The notes under the pieces: model-generated
Told to the model about the DNA's origin: nothing
The model's database searches: none
Seen by the model: the letters and a program-made list of their open reading frames with translations, nothing else
Translations under genes and position numbers: made by a program
From: CAIUGU01 sp965279735
Lineage (GTDB): Bacteria; Pseudomonadota; Gammaproteobacteria; Steroidobacterales; Steroidobacteraceae
DNA length: 64,000 nt
Direction: 5' to 3'
Assembly (NCBI GenBank): GCA_965279735.1
Contig: OZ257260.1
Coordinates: forward strand, 3,906,001-3,970,000
Shown here: positions 8,170 through 17,382 of the stretch, in pieces
How the letters are laid out: the number at the start of each line of letters is the position of its first letter
Numbering within the stretch: position 1 is the stretch's first letter

Positions 8170-9324
8170 ATGCAAAGTGCGGTAGCTGCGGCTCAAGTTT
8201 CTGCGGGTGACGCGACGCCATTCCGTTTCTACGACAATCGCCAGAAGTACCTGGCCTTCGTCAACACCTGCAACGAGAAGTCGGCGGTTGCCCGGCGCGT
8301 GGCGCAGGAGCTCGTCCACATCAGTCCGACTCCACCGGCGTTCCGGTTGTTCGATGCAGGCATGGGAGATGGAACAGTACTCGCGCGAATCATGCGCAGC
8401 ATCCATCGCATGTACCCGACGGTGCCACTCTCCGTCGTGGCGAAAGAGATCAGCCTCGAGGATGTTCGTCTCGGGCTTGAAAAAATGCCCGATCGTTTCC
8501 ACGAACATCCATCGACTGTTTTCGTGATCTCCAATCTGAACTATGCGGATGCACCGCACCTGAAACCGGGCGATGCGAGCGTGCCCATCAACTGGCAGGA
8601 AGTTCGCCTCACGGGCAACTCGACGCACGAGTACGCGGAGCAGATCGAAGCGCTCACGCCGATGCTCACGCATGGGTGGGCAACGAAGCCCAGTCCGAAA
8701 TCGGGCAATCCCGTGTACGTGCGTCCCACCGTTCTGGTCATCTATCGCGACGATCACAAGTTCCTGCTCGAGAGCGTGATACCGAAGCCGGGGCGCGTCC
8801 TCGACAGCTACGATCTCATCGTCGCTTCGCAGCCGTGGCGTGCGCGGATGTCTGCGGAGTTCAAGGCAAAGAAAGTGTTGGCGCCCCTCGCCCGGAGTCT
8901 CGCGCCCGGTGGCCGCATGCTCGCGATCCAGTCCTGCGGCAACGATCCCGGTCTCGAACTGATCCAGCGTTTATGGCCCGACGAGAATCCGTTCCAGGTC
9001 AACCGGCGCCAGCTGCTCACCGCGCTGCTCGCGGAACTTGGCAACGATGCCCATGAATTCATGCTGGATGCGTTGCCGGATGACAAGGCCATTTTCCGGT
9101 ACGACATGCATACCCTGCCCTCGGAAATCGGCGATCGCATCGGCACGTCGACGTTGTTCGCTGCGTGGAATGCGGCGATTTACGTCAATCAGATCGAGGA
9201 CGAGCGGCTGGATTCCGTCGTCACCAACGGTGCCTATCTCGAGGCGACGCAGGCTGTGCTGCAGAAGCACGGCGGTCTCTGGTTCAATGATGAAACCTTC
9301 GTCGTCACGCGGCGCTGGTCCTGA
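8170..9324 (+). CDS. SAM-dependent methyltransferase-like protein (unassigned)
   Basis: A 384-residue cytosolic protein. The start is the ATG at 8170, preceded by GGGGGAG; a much longer frame runs upstream through the tRNA and is not coding. Motif I of a class I methyltransferase is seen at about residue 60 (RLFDAGMGDGTVLARIM), followed by a helix with ISLEDVRLGLEKM and a post-I Asn/Asp-rich strand. A distinctive acidic-rich middle section (THEYAEQIEALTPMLTHGW) and YDLIVASQPWRARM (motif IV-like) follow, then LAPGGRMLAIQSCG (motif VI region). It has no predicted signal. It precedes the MTHFR-like gene by 12 bp, so they are probably one operon. The methyl acceptor is unknown. Confidence 0.7.
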   Translation: MQSAVAAAQVSAGDATPFRFYDNRQKYLAFVNTCNEKSAVARRVAQELVHISPTPPAFRLFDAGMGDGTVLARIMRSIHRMYPTVPLSVVAKEISLEDVRLGLEKMPDRFHEHPSTVFVISNLNYADAPHLKPGDASVPINWQEVRLTGNSTHEYAEQIEALTPMLTHGWATKPSPKSGNPVYVRPTVLVIYRDDHKFLLESVIPKPGRVLDSYDLIVASQPWRARMSAEFKAKKVLAPLARSLAPGGRMLAIQSCGNDPGLELIQRLWPDENPFQVNRRQLLTALLAELGNDAHEFMLDALPDDKAIFRYDMHTLPSEIGDRIGTSTLFAAWNAAIYVNQIEDERLDSVVTNGAYLEATQAVLQKHGGLWFNDETFVVTRRWS

Positions 9325-9336
9325 GGTCAAGAGCGA

Positions 9337-10278
9337 ATGTCAGAAACCCTGGCCGCCAGCGCACACACTGGAATTTCCCTCAAACAGCAACTGGTGGAGT
9401 TTGCGCAAGCGGCCTCGATCGAGATCACGCCTGACGACGCGGCGCATCTGCCTGAGTTGAGCAAGGTACTGCCGCAAGGCATGACGGTGTATGTGGCCCA
9501 TACGCCCAAGCTGACCTTAAGTGAGGTCGTGGCGTTCTCGGCTCGTGTGCAGGCGGCCGGATTTCATGCTTCGCCGCATATTGTTGCCCGCGCCTTGCAA
9601 AGCGAGGCAGTGCTGAAAGGAGCGCTGGGCGATCTGGCCAAGGCGGGGTGCGACCGCATTCTGCTGATCGCTGGCGATTATCCCACGCCTGCGGGACCCT
9701 ACCCGAGCACGCTCGAAGTCCTGGACAGCGGCCTGACCGTAGCGGCGGGCATCAAGACAGTCGGCGTTGCCGGGCATCCCGAAGGCAATCCCGTGATTGC
9801 GGACGACGCACTCTGGGCTGCACTCAAGGTCAAGCAGGCATTCGCTGACCGCACTGGCACGAAGTTGCAGATCCTGACGCAGTTCGGTTTCAATTCCGGG
9901 GCCGTCATCGACTGGTGCAGGATTTTACGTCAGCGCGGCATCACGCTTCCCGTGCATGCAGGCCTGGCTGGCCCGACGCCTCTTTCAAAGCTCATTCGTT
10001 ACGCCATGCGCTGCGGTATCGGAGCATCGCTCCGTGTACTGACTGCGAAGGGCGGAGGCCTCAAGAATCTCGCCAACATGGCGAAGGTCACCGCGACGCC
10101 TGACGAAATGCTCATTGGCCTCGTCACAGGCCGGCAGCAACTTGGGCCAAGTGTACTGGCGCTGCCGCATTTCTTCTCGTTTGGCGGTTCCGTGGAAACA
10201 GGTCGCTGGCTGCAGGCCGTGCGGGAAGGTAGATTCACGCTCAATGCCGACGGCCAGGGCTTTGCAGTAGACGCGTGA
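9337..10278 (+). CDS. methylenetetrahydrofolate reductase-family protein
   Basis: A 313-residue protein with a TIM-barrel pattern of the MTHFR family. Evidence includes VQAAGFHASPHIVARALQ in place of the canonical HxTCR loop, CDRILLIAGDYPTPAGPYPS matching the LRGDP-type loop, GVAGHPEGNPV, and ILTQFGFNSGAVIDWCRILR matching the QFFF-type strand. The residues usual for folate in E. coli MetF (Asp120, Phe223) are altered. This suggests a divergent paralogue that may act on C1-folates or a different methyl donor. It follows the methyltransferase-like gene by 12 bp, and the two may convert or recycle a methyl group together. No metE, metH or other folate gene is adjacent. Confidence 0.75.
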   Translation: MSETLAASAHTGISLKQQLVEFAQAASIEITPDDAAHLPELSKVLPQGMTVYVAHTPKLTLSEVVAFSARVQAAGFHASPHIVARALQSEAVLKGALGDLAKAGCDRILLIAGDYPTPAGPYPSTLEVLDSGLTVAAGIKTVGVAGHPEGNPVIADDALWAALKVKQAFADRTGTKLQILTQFGFNSGAVIDWCRILRQRGITLPVHAGLAGPTPLSKLIRYAMRCGIGASLRVLTAKGGGLKNLANMAKVTATPDEMLIGLVTGRQQLGPSVLALPHFFSFGGSVETGRWLQAVREGRFTLNADGQGFAVDA

Positions 10279-10302
10279 TTCTGGATTGAGGCCTGTATCC
10301 CA

Positions 10303-10692
10303 ATGAATTTGTCCTGGAAGCCGGAAGGCTATACCTCTGTTGCACCGTATCTCGTGGTGAGCGGTGCACAGGGAGTCATCGACTTTCTCAAGACAGTGTT
10401 CAATGCCACCGAGCTCAGGCGTTACGATCGTCCTGACGGGTCGATCATGCATGCCGAACTGCGCATTGACGACACGGTCGTCATGATCGCCGACGGCACC
10501 TCACAGTGGCCGACTGCTCCCGTTCATCTGCACGTCTACGTGAAGGATGCAGTGGCCGCCTACGACAAGGCGATTGCAGCGGGAGGTATTCCAATTCAGG
10601 AGCCGACCAGAAAAGCAGGCGATGAGGACCGGCGGGGTGGATTCAAGGATCCGGCGGGCAATTCCTGGTGGGTAGCGACGCAGGAAGGCTGA
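10303..10692 (+). CDS. VOC-family (PhnB/glyoxalase-like) protein
   Basis: A 129-residue protein with two beta-alpha-beta-beta-beta modules typical of the vicinal-oxygen-chelate fold. Evidence is VAPYLVVSGAQGVIDFLKTVF, SIMHAELRIDDTVVMIADG and GGFKDPAGNSWWVATQE. The order matches PhnB-like glyoxalase/bleomycin-resistance relatives. A GAGG site lies ten bases upstream of the ATG. Function is unassigned; the family includes lyases, dioxygenases and binding proteins. Its end abuts the convergent 60-aa ORF. Confidence 0.8.
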   Translation: MNLSWKPEGYTSVAPYLVVSGAQGVIDFLKTVFNATELRRYDRPDGSIMHAELRIDDTVVMIADGTSQWPTAPVHLHVYVKDAVAAYDKAIAAGGIPIQEPTRKAGDEDRRGGFKDPAGNSWWVATQEG

Positions 10693-10875
10693 TTAGACTT
10701 CCTTGATATTGAGGACACCCAGCGGATTTTTCTCCAGCAGATCCGCCACCTGGTCGTAGACTTTCGCGTTGTCGTGCATCTGTTCCTTGAGCGCTTCGTT
10801 CTGATCGCCCACGTTGCGGAAGAATGTCGCTGCATCGTGCAGCAGCTTTGCTGCGACCTGAGCATGCGTTGCCAT
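10693..10875 (-). CDS. small helical protein of unknown function (60 aa)
   Basis: A 60-residue protein starting at the ATG at 10875 (MATHAQVAAKLLHDAATFF), which has AAGGAA upstream. An in-frame extension to 10905 lacks a ribosome site. The sequence is almost entirely amphipathic helix (KEQMHDNAKVYDQVADLLEK), ending with a short NPLGVLNIKEV tail. It shows no signal or membrane segment. The reading frame immediately abuts the convergent VOC gene with no gap. I do not recognise the family. It lies just downstream of a lipoprotein gene on the same strand, and the two may form an operon. Confidence 0.5.
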   Translation of the reverse strand: MATHAQVAAKLLHDAATFFRNVGDQNEALKEQMHDNAKVYDQVADLLEKNPLGVLNIKEV

Positions 10876-10901
10876 GAAATCGGGTTCCTTTGCGTTCGTC
10901 A

Positions 10902-11246
10902 TCATTGAATGGACTCGATGCGGGGATCTTCCTTCAGCTGCTCGACCGCAGAGTCGCAGACTTCCTGCGGACCATTTCCGCGGATCATGACCATTTTCGA
11001 GTTGCGACCCATCGTCTGCAGAACCTCCAGCGTGAAGCCCAGGCGGCGACCTACTTCAACCAGCTCGAAATCACTGCGGATGCTGGTTCCCTGGCGGATG
11101 TACACGATCACTCGTTCAGAACAGCGCTCCATCATCGCCGCCCGGCGAGAGTCGCCGGTGTTGCTGGCCGGACTGCCCGCGCAGCCGGCCAGCACGCCGA
11201 CAATTGCCAGGTAGAACGCGGCACGCCCGCACGTATTACCGTTCAT
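10902..11246 (-). CDS. small lipoprotein of unknown function
   Basis: A 114-residue protein with a type II signal peptide: FYLAIVGVLAGCAG, where LAGC is a lipobox with the modified cysteine at residue 22. The mature part (FELVEVGRRLGFTLEVLQTM) has predicted alternating helix and strand elements and two further Cys (MMERCSERV and EVCDSAVEQL) that could form a disulfide. It should be anchored to the inner or outer membrane. No family is recognised. It lies 27 bp upstream of the 60-aa ORF on the same strand. Confidence 0.7.
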   Translation of the reverse strand: MNGNTCGRAAFYLAIVGVLAGCAGSPASNTGDSRRAAMMERCSERVIVYIRQGTSIRSDFELVEVGRRLGFTLEVLQTMGRNSKMVMIRGNGPQEVCDSAVEQLKEDPRIESIQ

Positions 11247-11387
11247 TGGTCTTTCCCCAATTCCTCAAGGAACGTGCCCTTGGTTTTCCGCAAGATAGTC
11301 CGCATTGAGGACGGCTGGCCAGGCTTTTCGTGGGCGGCGGGCCCGACGAGCTTGGTATCATGGCTTTTTACGAGGGGACGCGACGAA

Positions 11388-12818
11388 ATGACCGATACGA
11401 AACTGTTCTATATCAACGGCCAGTGGATTCCGCCCGCGGTTTCCCGTCTGCTCGATGTCGAGAATCCGGCGACCGGCAAGGTGATCGCCCAGATCAATCT
11501 AGGCAGCCAGGCCGATGTCGATAGCGCCGTGTCAGCCGCTCGCGCTGCTTTCGAGTCGTTCTCGCAGACGACCACTGAAGAGCGGATTGCCTTGCTGCAA
11601 CGAATCGTTGCGGCGTACACCGCCAGGGCTGCCGACCTGGCGAGCGCCATCACTTCCGAGATGGGCGCACCTGCCTGGCTCGCGCGCGACGCCCAGGTGC
11701 CGCTGGGTCTGGCTCATTTCACGCAGGCCATCGAAGTCCTCAAGACCTATCAGTTCGAACACCGGTTCGGCACCTCCCTCGTACGTCGTGAGCCGGTTGG
11801 TGTATGCGCATTGATCACCCCCTGGAACTGGCCGCTGCACCAGATCGGCTGCAAGGTCGCTGCCGCCATTGCCGCCGGTTGCACGATGGTCCTGAAGCCG
11901 AGCGAAATCGCTCCGCTCAACGCGCATGTGTTTGCCGAGGTGATGGATGCAGCAGGTGTTCCGCCCGGCGTGTTCAACCTGATCGATGGCGATGGACCTA
12001 CGGTCGGCACGGCGATGAGCACCCACCCGCAGGTCGACATGGTGTCGTTCACGGGTTCCACTCGTGCCGGCATCGAAGTGGCGCGCAATGCCGCGTTGAC
12101 CGTGAAGCGCGTAGCTCAGGAGCTCGGCGGCAAATCTGCCAACATCCTGCTCGACGATGCGGATCTCGCCACGTTCGTGGCTCAAGGCGTGCAGGCCTGT
12201 TTCATGAATTCAGGCCAAGCCTGCGCCTGTCCTTCGCGCATGCTTGTCCCGCAGCATCTGCATGATGAAGTCGTGCGTCTCGCGAAAGCCTCTGCCGAAG
12301 GCACGACGGTTGGCGACCCGCTCAAGGACGGCATCAAGGTCGGGCCTCTTGTCAGCAAGGCGCAGTTCGAGCGCGTGCAGGGCTACATAAAGAAAGGCAT
12401 CGATGAAGGCGCTACGCTCGTCGCCGGCGGCTTGGGCAAGCCGGAGGGGGTTGACGCCGGCTACTTCGTGAAGCCGACCGTATTCGCCAACGTACGTAAC
12501 GACATGGCCATCGCGCAGGAAGAAATCTTCGGGCCCGTGCTAGTCATCATTCCCTACAAGGACGAGGCCGAGGCGATCCGTATCGCCAACGACTCGCAGT
12601 ACGGCCTGTCAGGCTTTGTGGTGTCGAAAGATCTCGAGCGTGCCCGCAAGGTCGCCCGGCAGATGCGGACGGGTCAGGTGCGACTGAACGGTGCCCGCCA
12701 CGATTTCTCGGCCCCGTTCGGCGGCTACAAGTGCTCCGGCAACGGCCGCGAATTCGGCGTCTTCGGTATCGAGGAATTCCTGGAAGCCAAGTCGGTGTGC
12801 GGCTACTTCGCGGCGTAA
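11388..12818 (+). CDS. aldehyde dehydrogenase family protein
   Basis: A 476-residue NAD(P)-dependent aldehyde dehydrogenase. The true start is the ATG at 11388 (MTDTKLFYINGQWI), with GAGGGG about ten bases upstream; longer upstream codons are antisense to the lipoprotein gene. The catalytic core is intact: ITPWNWPLHQIG (cofactor cleft), FTGSTRAGIEVA, the general base Glu in QELGGKSANILL, the nucleophilic Cys in NSGQACACPSRM, and EEIFGPVL. The aldehyde substrate is not evident from sequence. It might take over the missing PuuC-type step of the polyamine pathway, but it lies far from it. Its last 16 bp overlap the end of the convergent metallopeptidase gene. Confidence 0.85.
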   Translation: MTDTKLFYINGQWIPPAVSRLLDVENPATGKVIAQINLGSQADVDSAVSAARAAFESFSQTTTEERIALLQRIVAAYTARAADLASAITSEMGAPAWLARDAQVPLGLAHFTQAIEVLKTYQFEHRFGTSLVRREPVGVCALITPWNWPLHQIGCKVAAAIAAGCTMVLKPSEIAPLNAHVFAEVMDAAGVPPGVFNLIDGDGPTVGTAMSTHPQVDMVSFTGSTRAGIEVARNAALTVKRVAQELGGKSANILLDDADLATFVAQGVQACFMNSGQACACPSRMLVPQHLHDEVVRLAKASAEGTTVGDPLKDGIKVGPLVSKAQFERVQGYIKKGIDEGATLVAGGLGKPEGVDAGYFVKPTVFANVRNDMAIAQEEIFGPVLVIIPYKDEAEAIRIANDSQYGLSGFVVSKDLERARKVARQMRTGQVRLNGARHDFSAPFGGYKCSGNGREFGVFGIEEFLEAKSVCGYFAA

Positions 12819-15800
12819 GGTTGTTGGCCCGATGGCGGCAGGGGTATGGATAGTCCCTGGGCTCGCATCCTCCATTTGAAGCCCGCAATCAGGAGCAGGG
12901 CCAGCAGGAATGCCGGGTGCTGGGAACCACCGCCTCCGCCTCCCCCTGAATTGCCGGCGGAGCCGGTGTTGCTTGGCGTTGTCGTGTCCTGCACTGTCAC
13001 CTGGACCGAACCGGAGTTGTTAGTTCCGTCGGTGTCATTTGGGGATGTCAATTTGAAAGCGATGCTTGTCGTACCGGCTCCCTGTGCTCTGGCTGTAATA
13101 GTGATGTCTCGCGATTCACCGATTTCCAGTGATCCCACGGTGCAAGTCGCGTGACCAGATGAAAAAGTCGCACAAGAGGGGTTTCCAGACATGGAAGAAA
13201 TGCTCAAAGCTGCGATGGCGGCATTGTTGCTATCAATCTCGACAGTCGCTTCGTCCACGGGGGCGGATGCTACTATTTTTACTATCGGAAGTGAAAAAAC
13301 CGCACCTTTCTGCACGTTGATGGAAGTGCTGGCAGGCTGTAACGAAGCATCGCCGTGCCGTTCAGCAAAAGCCGTGAAATTGACTTCGTTGTTGCTATAA
13401 GCAGGATCAGAAATGGATTGCGCGAACGCCTTGACGTAAAACGGCATCCGTCGCGGCGAGCGCAGGTTGACTGTCAGCATGGTTGCGCTGTTGGCCGCAA
13501 GACTGAATCCCGCGCAGCTGATGTACGGCCCAATGATAGGTTCGCATTGAGATTGGAAGGGAGCGCTGTAAGAAATGATCTCCAAACTGGGGTCCCAGTT
13601 TACAAAAAGGCCGGTGCTCGGTGACGCATTCCTGTTCTGCGTGATCTTGAATTGCAGCGGGAAAGTTTCTCCAACTTTGATACTGACCGGTGGAGCAACG
13701 AGCTCAAGGGCAGTATCCATAAAGGGACGGATTTCCAGACTTATCGTGGAAGAGTTATTTCCGGCGTAGTCGTCGCTGGCGGATACCACAGACACTGACC
13801 CGGAATAATTCCCGGGCTGTGCCGATTCAGCAGTTAGAACCATGTAGCCCGCATATCCAGCTGGCACCGAGGCGGCAGTGCATGTGGCTGTTCCGCCGGA
13901 AACCTGACAGCTTGCGCCTTCGAGCGAGGCGGCATGGACGATAAACGGACTCGGAAGCGTTGCGGTGAACGTTGCGTTGGTCACGGCACTGAGCCCAATC
14001 GAAGCTATCATGAGCGATGCCGTAAAGTCGGAACCGTCATAGCCGGAAGTAAATGCGCCGAAGTCGACGGCGATGTCCCTCTGTCGGCGAACATCCGGGA
14101 ATATAAAAGCGTCATTATTGTCGGACCTGTCGTCTACCGAATCGCTGTTGACGGATGCAAGGATGTAGTTATAGCTGCTGACTTCGGTTCCATGCGCTGT
14201 GATAGTCAGCACCCTGGATTGGCCTGCGGGAACCGTGCCGATCTGGCACATATATCCGCGACCAGTCAATGCGCAATTGCCTTGAGATGAAATCACCGAA
14301 TCCACGACGATAGTTCCCGCCGGTTGGACGAAGACGTCAAGATTGTTGACTGCCTGAATGCCCTTCGAGTCGACAACAACAGTTGTTGAAAATGACGTGT
14401 CAATGGGGACGTGCGGCTGCGCCACCGGTGCAGAAAGAGCCACGTCTATCGTAGGTATCAGGTCGATGCTTACACCCCTGACGTTGTTCGAATACACCCT
14501 GTCATTGTCTGCCCCGAAAGTCGCAGAAGCTGATGTTTGCCGGGCGTTGGATGCTCGGGCGCGCACGCGTATGCCAAACGAAGACCCATTCGGGATGGTG
14601 CCAAACGTGCAGTTGGCGGAGGGGCCCGATGCCGTACAGGTGCCGCGATCTGTCGAGATGGATTCGATCGTCATCAAGCCGAAGTAAAGAGCCGCGACGG
14701 CGTTCGTCAACGGCTCGATGCCCTCGGATCTCACTGTCAATGAAAAATCCATCGATGTTCGGGTGGCGCCGCTATATTGGGGAGCATCGAAATGTATCTC
14801 GCCGTCCGCGCTCTGCACTATCGAGAACTGGATGATCTGTGTGTTATTTGCAGCGTATCTGTCGTTGTCAGAAATTAGTGTCACCGAACCGGAAAACGTA
14901 ACCGTTTCGGAGCCCTGAAGCTGAAGATTGATCTGGCGGGATTCTCCCGGCTGAATGGTCCCCAATTGGCAGTTCAGAGTGTTTCCCGATGTGAGGCATT
15001 GATTGCCTGGCAGGGAGTTGCTGATCACCTGGAAATTCGGAGGTAAAACGGCTTGTACCCTTGCATTCCTGATTGGCAGAGAACCGGTGCCGCTTATCTC
15101 CAGTGTTAAAGGAACATTCTGAAATGCGATTCCCTGAACGCTGCTCACTGTATTCGTCACCGAAGCATCTGCAAAAGAGGTTGCCGGAGCGATGCAGTTT
15201 GCGGCCGAAATCTTCGGTTGCATCTCGGAAATACTGCACGAAGAGAACTGACCGCTTCCGTTCAACGTTGGAGACATCAGAAAACTTTGCGGAGTAGTGG
15301 AGCAGGAGCCCGCTGCGCCATCGTGCGGCGCGCCGAAGTTATGTCCCAGTTCATGAGCCATGATGAGGCCGGAAGTGGTGACGTCGCTGCCACGTCCCTC
15401 GCTCAGCGAAACGCCGAAGTGCGGATCGCACAGGGATCCCCGGTAAGCGATGCCGACTGTGTTGCTGTCGAGGTCAGTGCCTGTCAACAGATGGGCCAGG
15501 CCTCTCGACCTTACCGCAGGGGTTGTATCCCTGTAATTGGCAAACTGCTCAAGCAATGAAGAGGGATCTGTGGAGGTAAACGGATCAACCACTCCGGACA
15601 GCGCCCGGAGCTCCGTGGCAATGACGGTAATGCCTACCTGCTCGCTGAAAATTTCGTCCACAAGGTTCAGGCGGGCAAGCAATGCGCCCTGCGGATCGGC
15701 GGCATTCGCACTGACGAATTCGTTGTCGCCAATCAGCGCAACCTCGATCTGTCCGTGAAGGTCCGTAGCTCCTACGGTTGCCTGCAATTCTTCAATGAGG

Positions 15801-16372
15801 CTTTTATAAGAGGTGCCAACCGGACTTGAATTGGCTTTCCTCGTGCCTGGTTCGACGACCGTGCAAAAAGGCTGTCCACCACTCGAGTCGGTGTCTGACA
15901 ACCTGTAGATCAACGAATCGGAGTCATCGGCTGGAAAAGGGAATTCGAGTGCCCTCCTGACGGTACCCGCAGGCGCAATCGTGTAAAGATCCCGACCGTC
16001 CCAGATTGCACCGTAGTCACCCGAAGGAGTCCGGGTGATGCGCGCCCATGAACCGGCTACACCAGATATCCTGCCCTTGAACAGGCGGTAAGCAGCCAGT
16101 CCGCTGCGTTGGCGAACCGGCAGGTTATTGAGCAGCTTGTTGCTTGATTCCAGTTCGAGTTCGAAGCGCCGGCCATAGGCAGTGAATGCCAGGGTGATCG
16201 GCGGGCGTGGAGATATACGTGCTGGATCTGGCGCTGGAACAATGGTTTGCAGCGTGATCTTTTCCGCGTGGACGATACTGAAATCGCCGTTCTGAGCCAA
16301 TCCGGAGGGCGAGTGCCACAAAATGTACATCGCAACAATGGCCTGCACCCATATTCTTCTTGTCTTCCCCAT
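12803..16372 (-). CDS. secreted reprolysin-like metallopeptidase with repeats and sorting tail
   Basis: A 1189-residue exported protein. An ATG at 16372 follows GAGGGAAG; GTG at 16375 is an alternative. It has a Sec signal (IVAMYILWHSPSGLAQ), then a roughly 180-residue prodomain-like region, then a metallopeptidase domain with the metzincin zinc motif MAHELGHNFGAPHDG (about residue 350) and a Met-turn (SFLMSPTLNG). After that come about six repeats of roughly 115 residues with DUF11/CARDB-like beta pattern, each opening with an Asp-Val or Asp-Ala strand and carrying two Cys near CQLGTI- or CTFGTI-like motifs. The tail, GGGGGGGSQHPAFLLALLLI plus a basic stretch, is a GlyGly-CTERM-type rhombosortase signal, implying processing and surface retention or type II release. 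The 24-residue tail after the helix is longer than usual. Confidence 0.85.
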   Translation of the reverse strand: MGKTRRIWVQAIVAMYILWHSPSGLAQNGDFSIVHAEKITLQTIVPAPDPARISPRPPITLAFTAYGRRFELELESSNKLLNNLPVRQRSGLAAYRLFKGRISGVAGSWARITRTPSGDYGAIWDGRDLYTIAPAGTVRRALEFPFPADDSDSLIYRLSDTDSSGGQPFCTVVEPGTRKANSSPVGTSYKSLIEELQATVGATDLHGQIEVALIGDNEFVSANAADPQGALLARLNLVDEIFSEQVGITVIATELRALSGVVDPFTSTDPSSLLEQFANYRDTTPAVRSRGLAHLLTGTDLDSNTVGIAYRGSLCDPHFGVSLSEGRGSDVTTSGLIMAHELGHNFGAPHDGAAGSCSTTPQSFLMSPTLNGSGQFSSCSISEMQPKISAANCIAPATSFADASVTNTVSSVQGIAFQNVPLTLEISGTGSLPIRNARVQAVLPPNFQVISNSLPGNQCLTSGNTLNCQLGTIQPGESRQINLQLQGSETVTFSGSVTLISDNDRYAANNTQIIQFSIVQSADGEIHFDAPQYSGATRTSMDFSLTVRSEGIEPLTNAVAALYFGLMTIESISTDRGTCTASGPSANCTFGTIPNGSSFGIRVRARASNARQTSASATFGADNDRVYSNNVRGVSIDLIPTIDVALSAPVAQPHVPIDTSFSTTVVVDSKGIQAVNNLDVFVQPAGTIVVDSVISSQGNCALTGRGYMCQIGTVPAGQSRVLTITAHGTEVSSYNYILASVNSDSVDDRSDNNDAFIFPDVRRQRDIAVDFGAFTSGYDGSDFTASLMIASIGLSAVTNATFTATLPSPFIVHAASLEGASCQVSGGTATCTAASVPAGYAGYMVLTAESAQPGNYSGSVSVVSASDDYAGNNSSTISLEIRPFMDTALELVAPPVSIKVGETFPLQFKITQNRNASPSTGLFVNWDPSLEIISYSAPFQSQCEPIIGPYISCAGFSLAANSATMLTVNLRSPRRMPFYVKAFAQSISDPAYSNNEVNFTAFAERHGDASLQPASTSINVQKGAVFSLPIVKIVASAPVDEATVEIDSNNAAIAALSISSMSGNPSCATFSSGHATCTVGSLEIGESRDITITARAQGAGTTSIAFKLTSPNDTDGTNNSGSVQVTVQDTTTPSNTGSAGNSGGGGGGGSQHPAFLLALLLIAGFKWRMRAQGLSIPLPPSGQQPYAAK

Positions 16373-16496
16373 CACGCTTCCCTCGCCTGTATTGGCGGGT
16401 TGTTGTTATTGCGTGCCCCAACTATGCCATTGGCGACCTCGTCTGGTGTCGGGATTCTGACTTAATTCAGGTTTTGGCCTACCTTGGGCCCGACAT

Positions 16497-17261
16497 TCAG
16501 GTGAATTTCGAGAAGTCCGGGCTGCGCCGCTGGAAGAAGGCCTGGAACGCTTCGACCGCTTCGGGACTTCGCACGCGGCTGACGAACAGTTCGCCTTCGG
16601 CAGTCATGGCGTCGAGCACATGCTGCTTCTGCGCCCGTCGCATGAGCTTCTTGGTATCCCGAACCGCACCAGGCGGCAGCGCATTGAACCGTTCTGCCAT
16701 GCGTCTTGCGTGCCGTAGTACTTCATCCGCTGGCAGGACTGCGTTCGCGATGCCGTAGTCGACGGCATCGGCGCCGGTAAACGGATCGCCGAGAAGAAGT
16801 TTCTCTGCTGCCCTCGCGTGACCCATCAGGTGCGGTACGAGCAGGCTCGATGCGAATTCGGCAACCAGACCCAAGCTGGTGAACGGCATCGCGAGCCGCG
16901 CTTCGTCGGATACGTAGACGAGATCGCAGTGGAGCAGGAGCGTCGTCCCGATGCCGATTGCGGCGCCTGTCACCGCAGCGACTACCGGTTTTTCGCACTC
17001 CACGAGTGCCTGCATGAACTGGAATACCGGAGAGTCAGGGCCCAGCGGCGGCCTGCTCATGAAATCCTCGAGATCGTTACCTGACGTGAAAATGCCGGGT
17101 TGGCCCGTGATCAGGATGGCGCGAACGTTGCCATCCGCGACGGCCTGCCTGATCGCCGTCGCCATTGCCTCATACATGTCGAGGGTGAGCGCATTCTTCT
17201 TTTCGGGGCGTGCGATCTCGATGGTGGCGACGCCATTCAGGACGGCCGTTCTGATGCTCAT
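16497..17261 (-). CDS. enoyl-CoA hydratase/isomerase family protein
   Basis: A 254-residue crotonase-fold protein. It opens with TAVLNGVATIEIARPEKKNA, typical of the first strand, and then has FTSGNDLEDF, the first oxyanion-hole loop. VAAVTGAAIGIGTTLLLHCD carries the second, and VSDEARLAMPFTSLGLVAEF follows. The catalytic Glu positions of true enoyl-CoA hydratase are not clearly both present, so isomerase or other crotonase activities are possible. A GAGGGGATC site precedes the ATG. It would act in fatty-acid or aromatic-acid beta-oxidation. The gene stands alone. Confidence 0.85.
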   Translation of the reverse strand: MSIRTAVLNGVATIEIARPEKKNALTLDMYEAMATAIRQAVADGNVRAILITGQPGIFTSGNDLEDFMSRPPLGPDSPVFQFMQALVECEKPVVAAVTGAAIGIGTTLLLHCDLVYVSDEARLAMPFTSLGLVAEFASSLLVPHLMGHARAAEKLLLGDPFTGADAVDYGIANAVLPADEVLRHARRMAERFNALPPGAVRDTKKLMRRAQKQHVLDAMTAEGELFVSRVRSPEAVEAFQAFFQRRSPDFSKFT

Positions 17262-17328
17262 GCGGATCCCCTCTTTGTCTGCGCGCGCTGGCGCTGGAGT
17301 ATAGAGGCACGGACTTCAGAACAGACAA

Positions 17329-17356
17329 GGCCGGCACATCTTCCGATGTGCCGGCC
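17329..17356 (-). terminator. strong hairpin terminator of the EF-hand gene
   Basis: A perfect 12-bp stem, GGCCGGCACATC/GATGTGCCGGCC (17329-17340 with 17345-17356), with a TTCC loop. It lies 27 bp beyond the stop of the EF-hand gene. The leftward transcript would follow it with CTTGTCTGTTCT, a loose U-rich tail, so this orientation is preferred. Confidence 0.7.
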
Positions 17357-17382
17357 TGTTGAGAGCTCCCCGCAAGCCGGAT

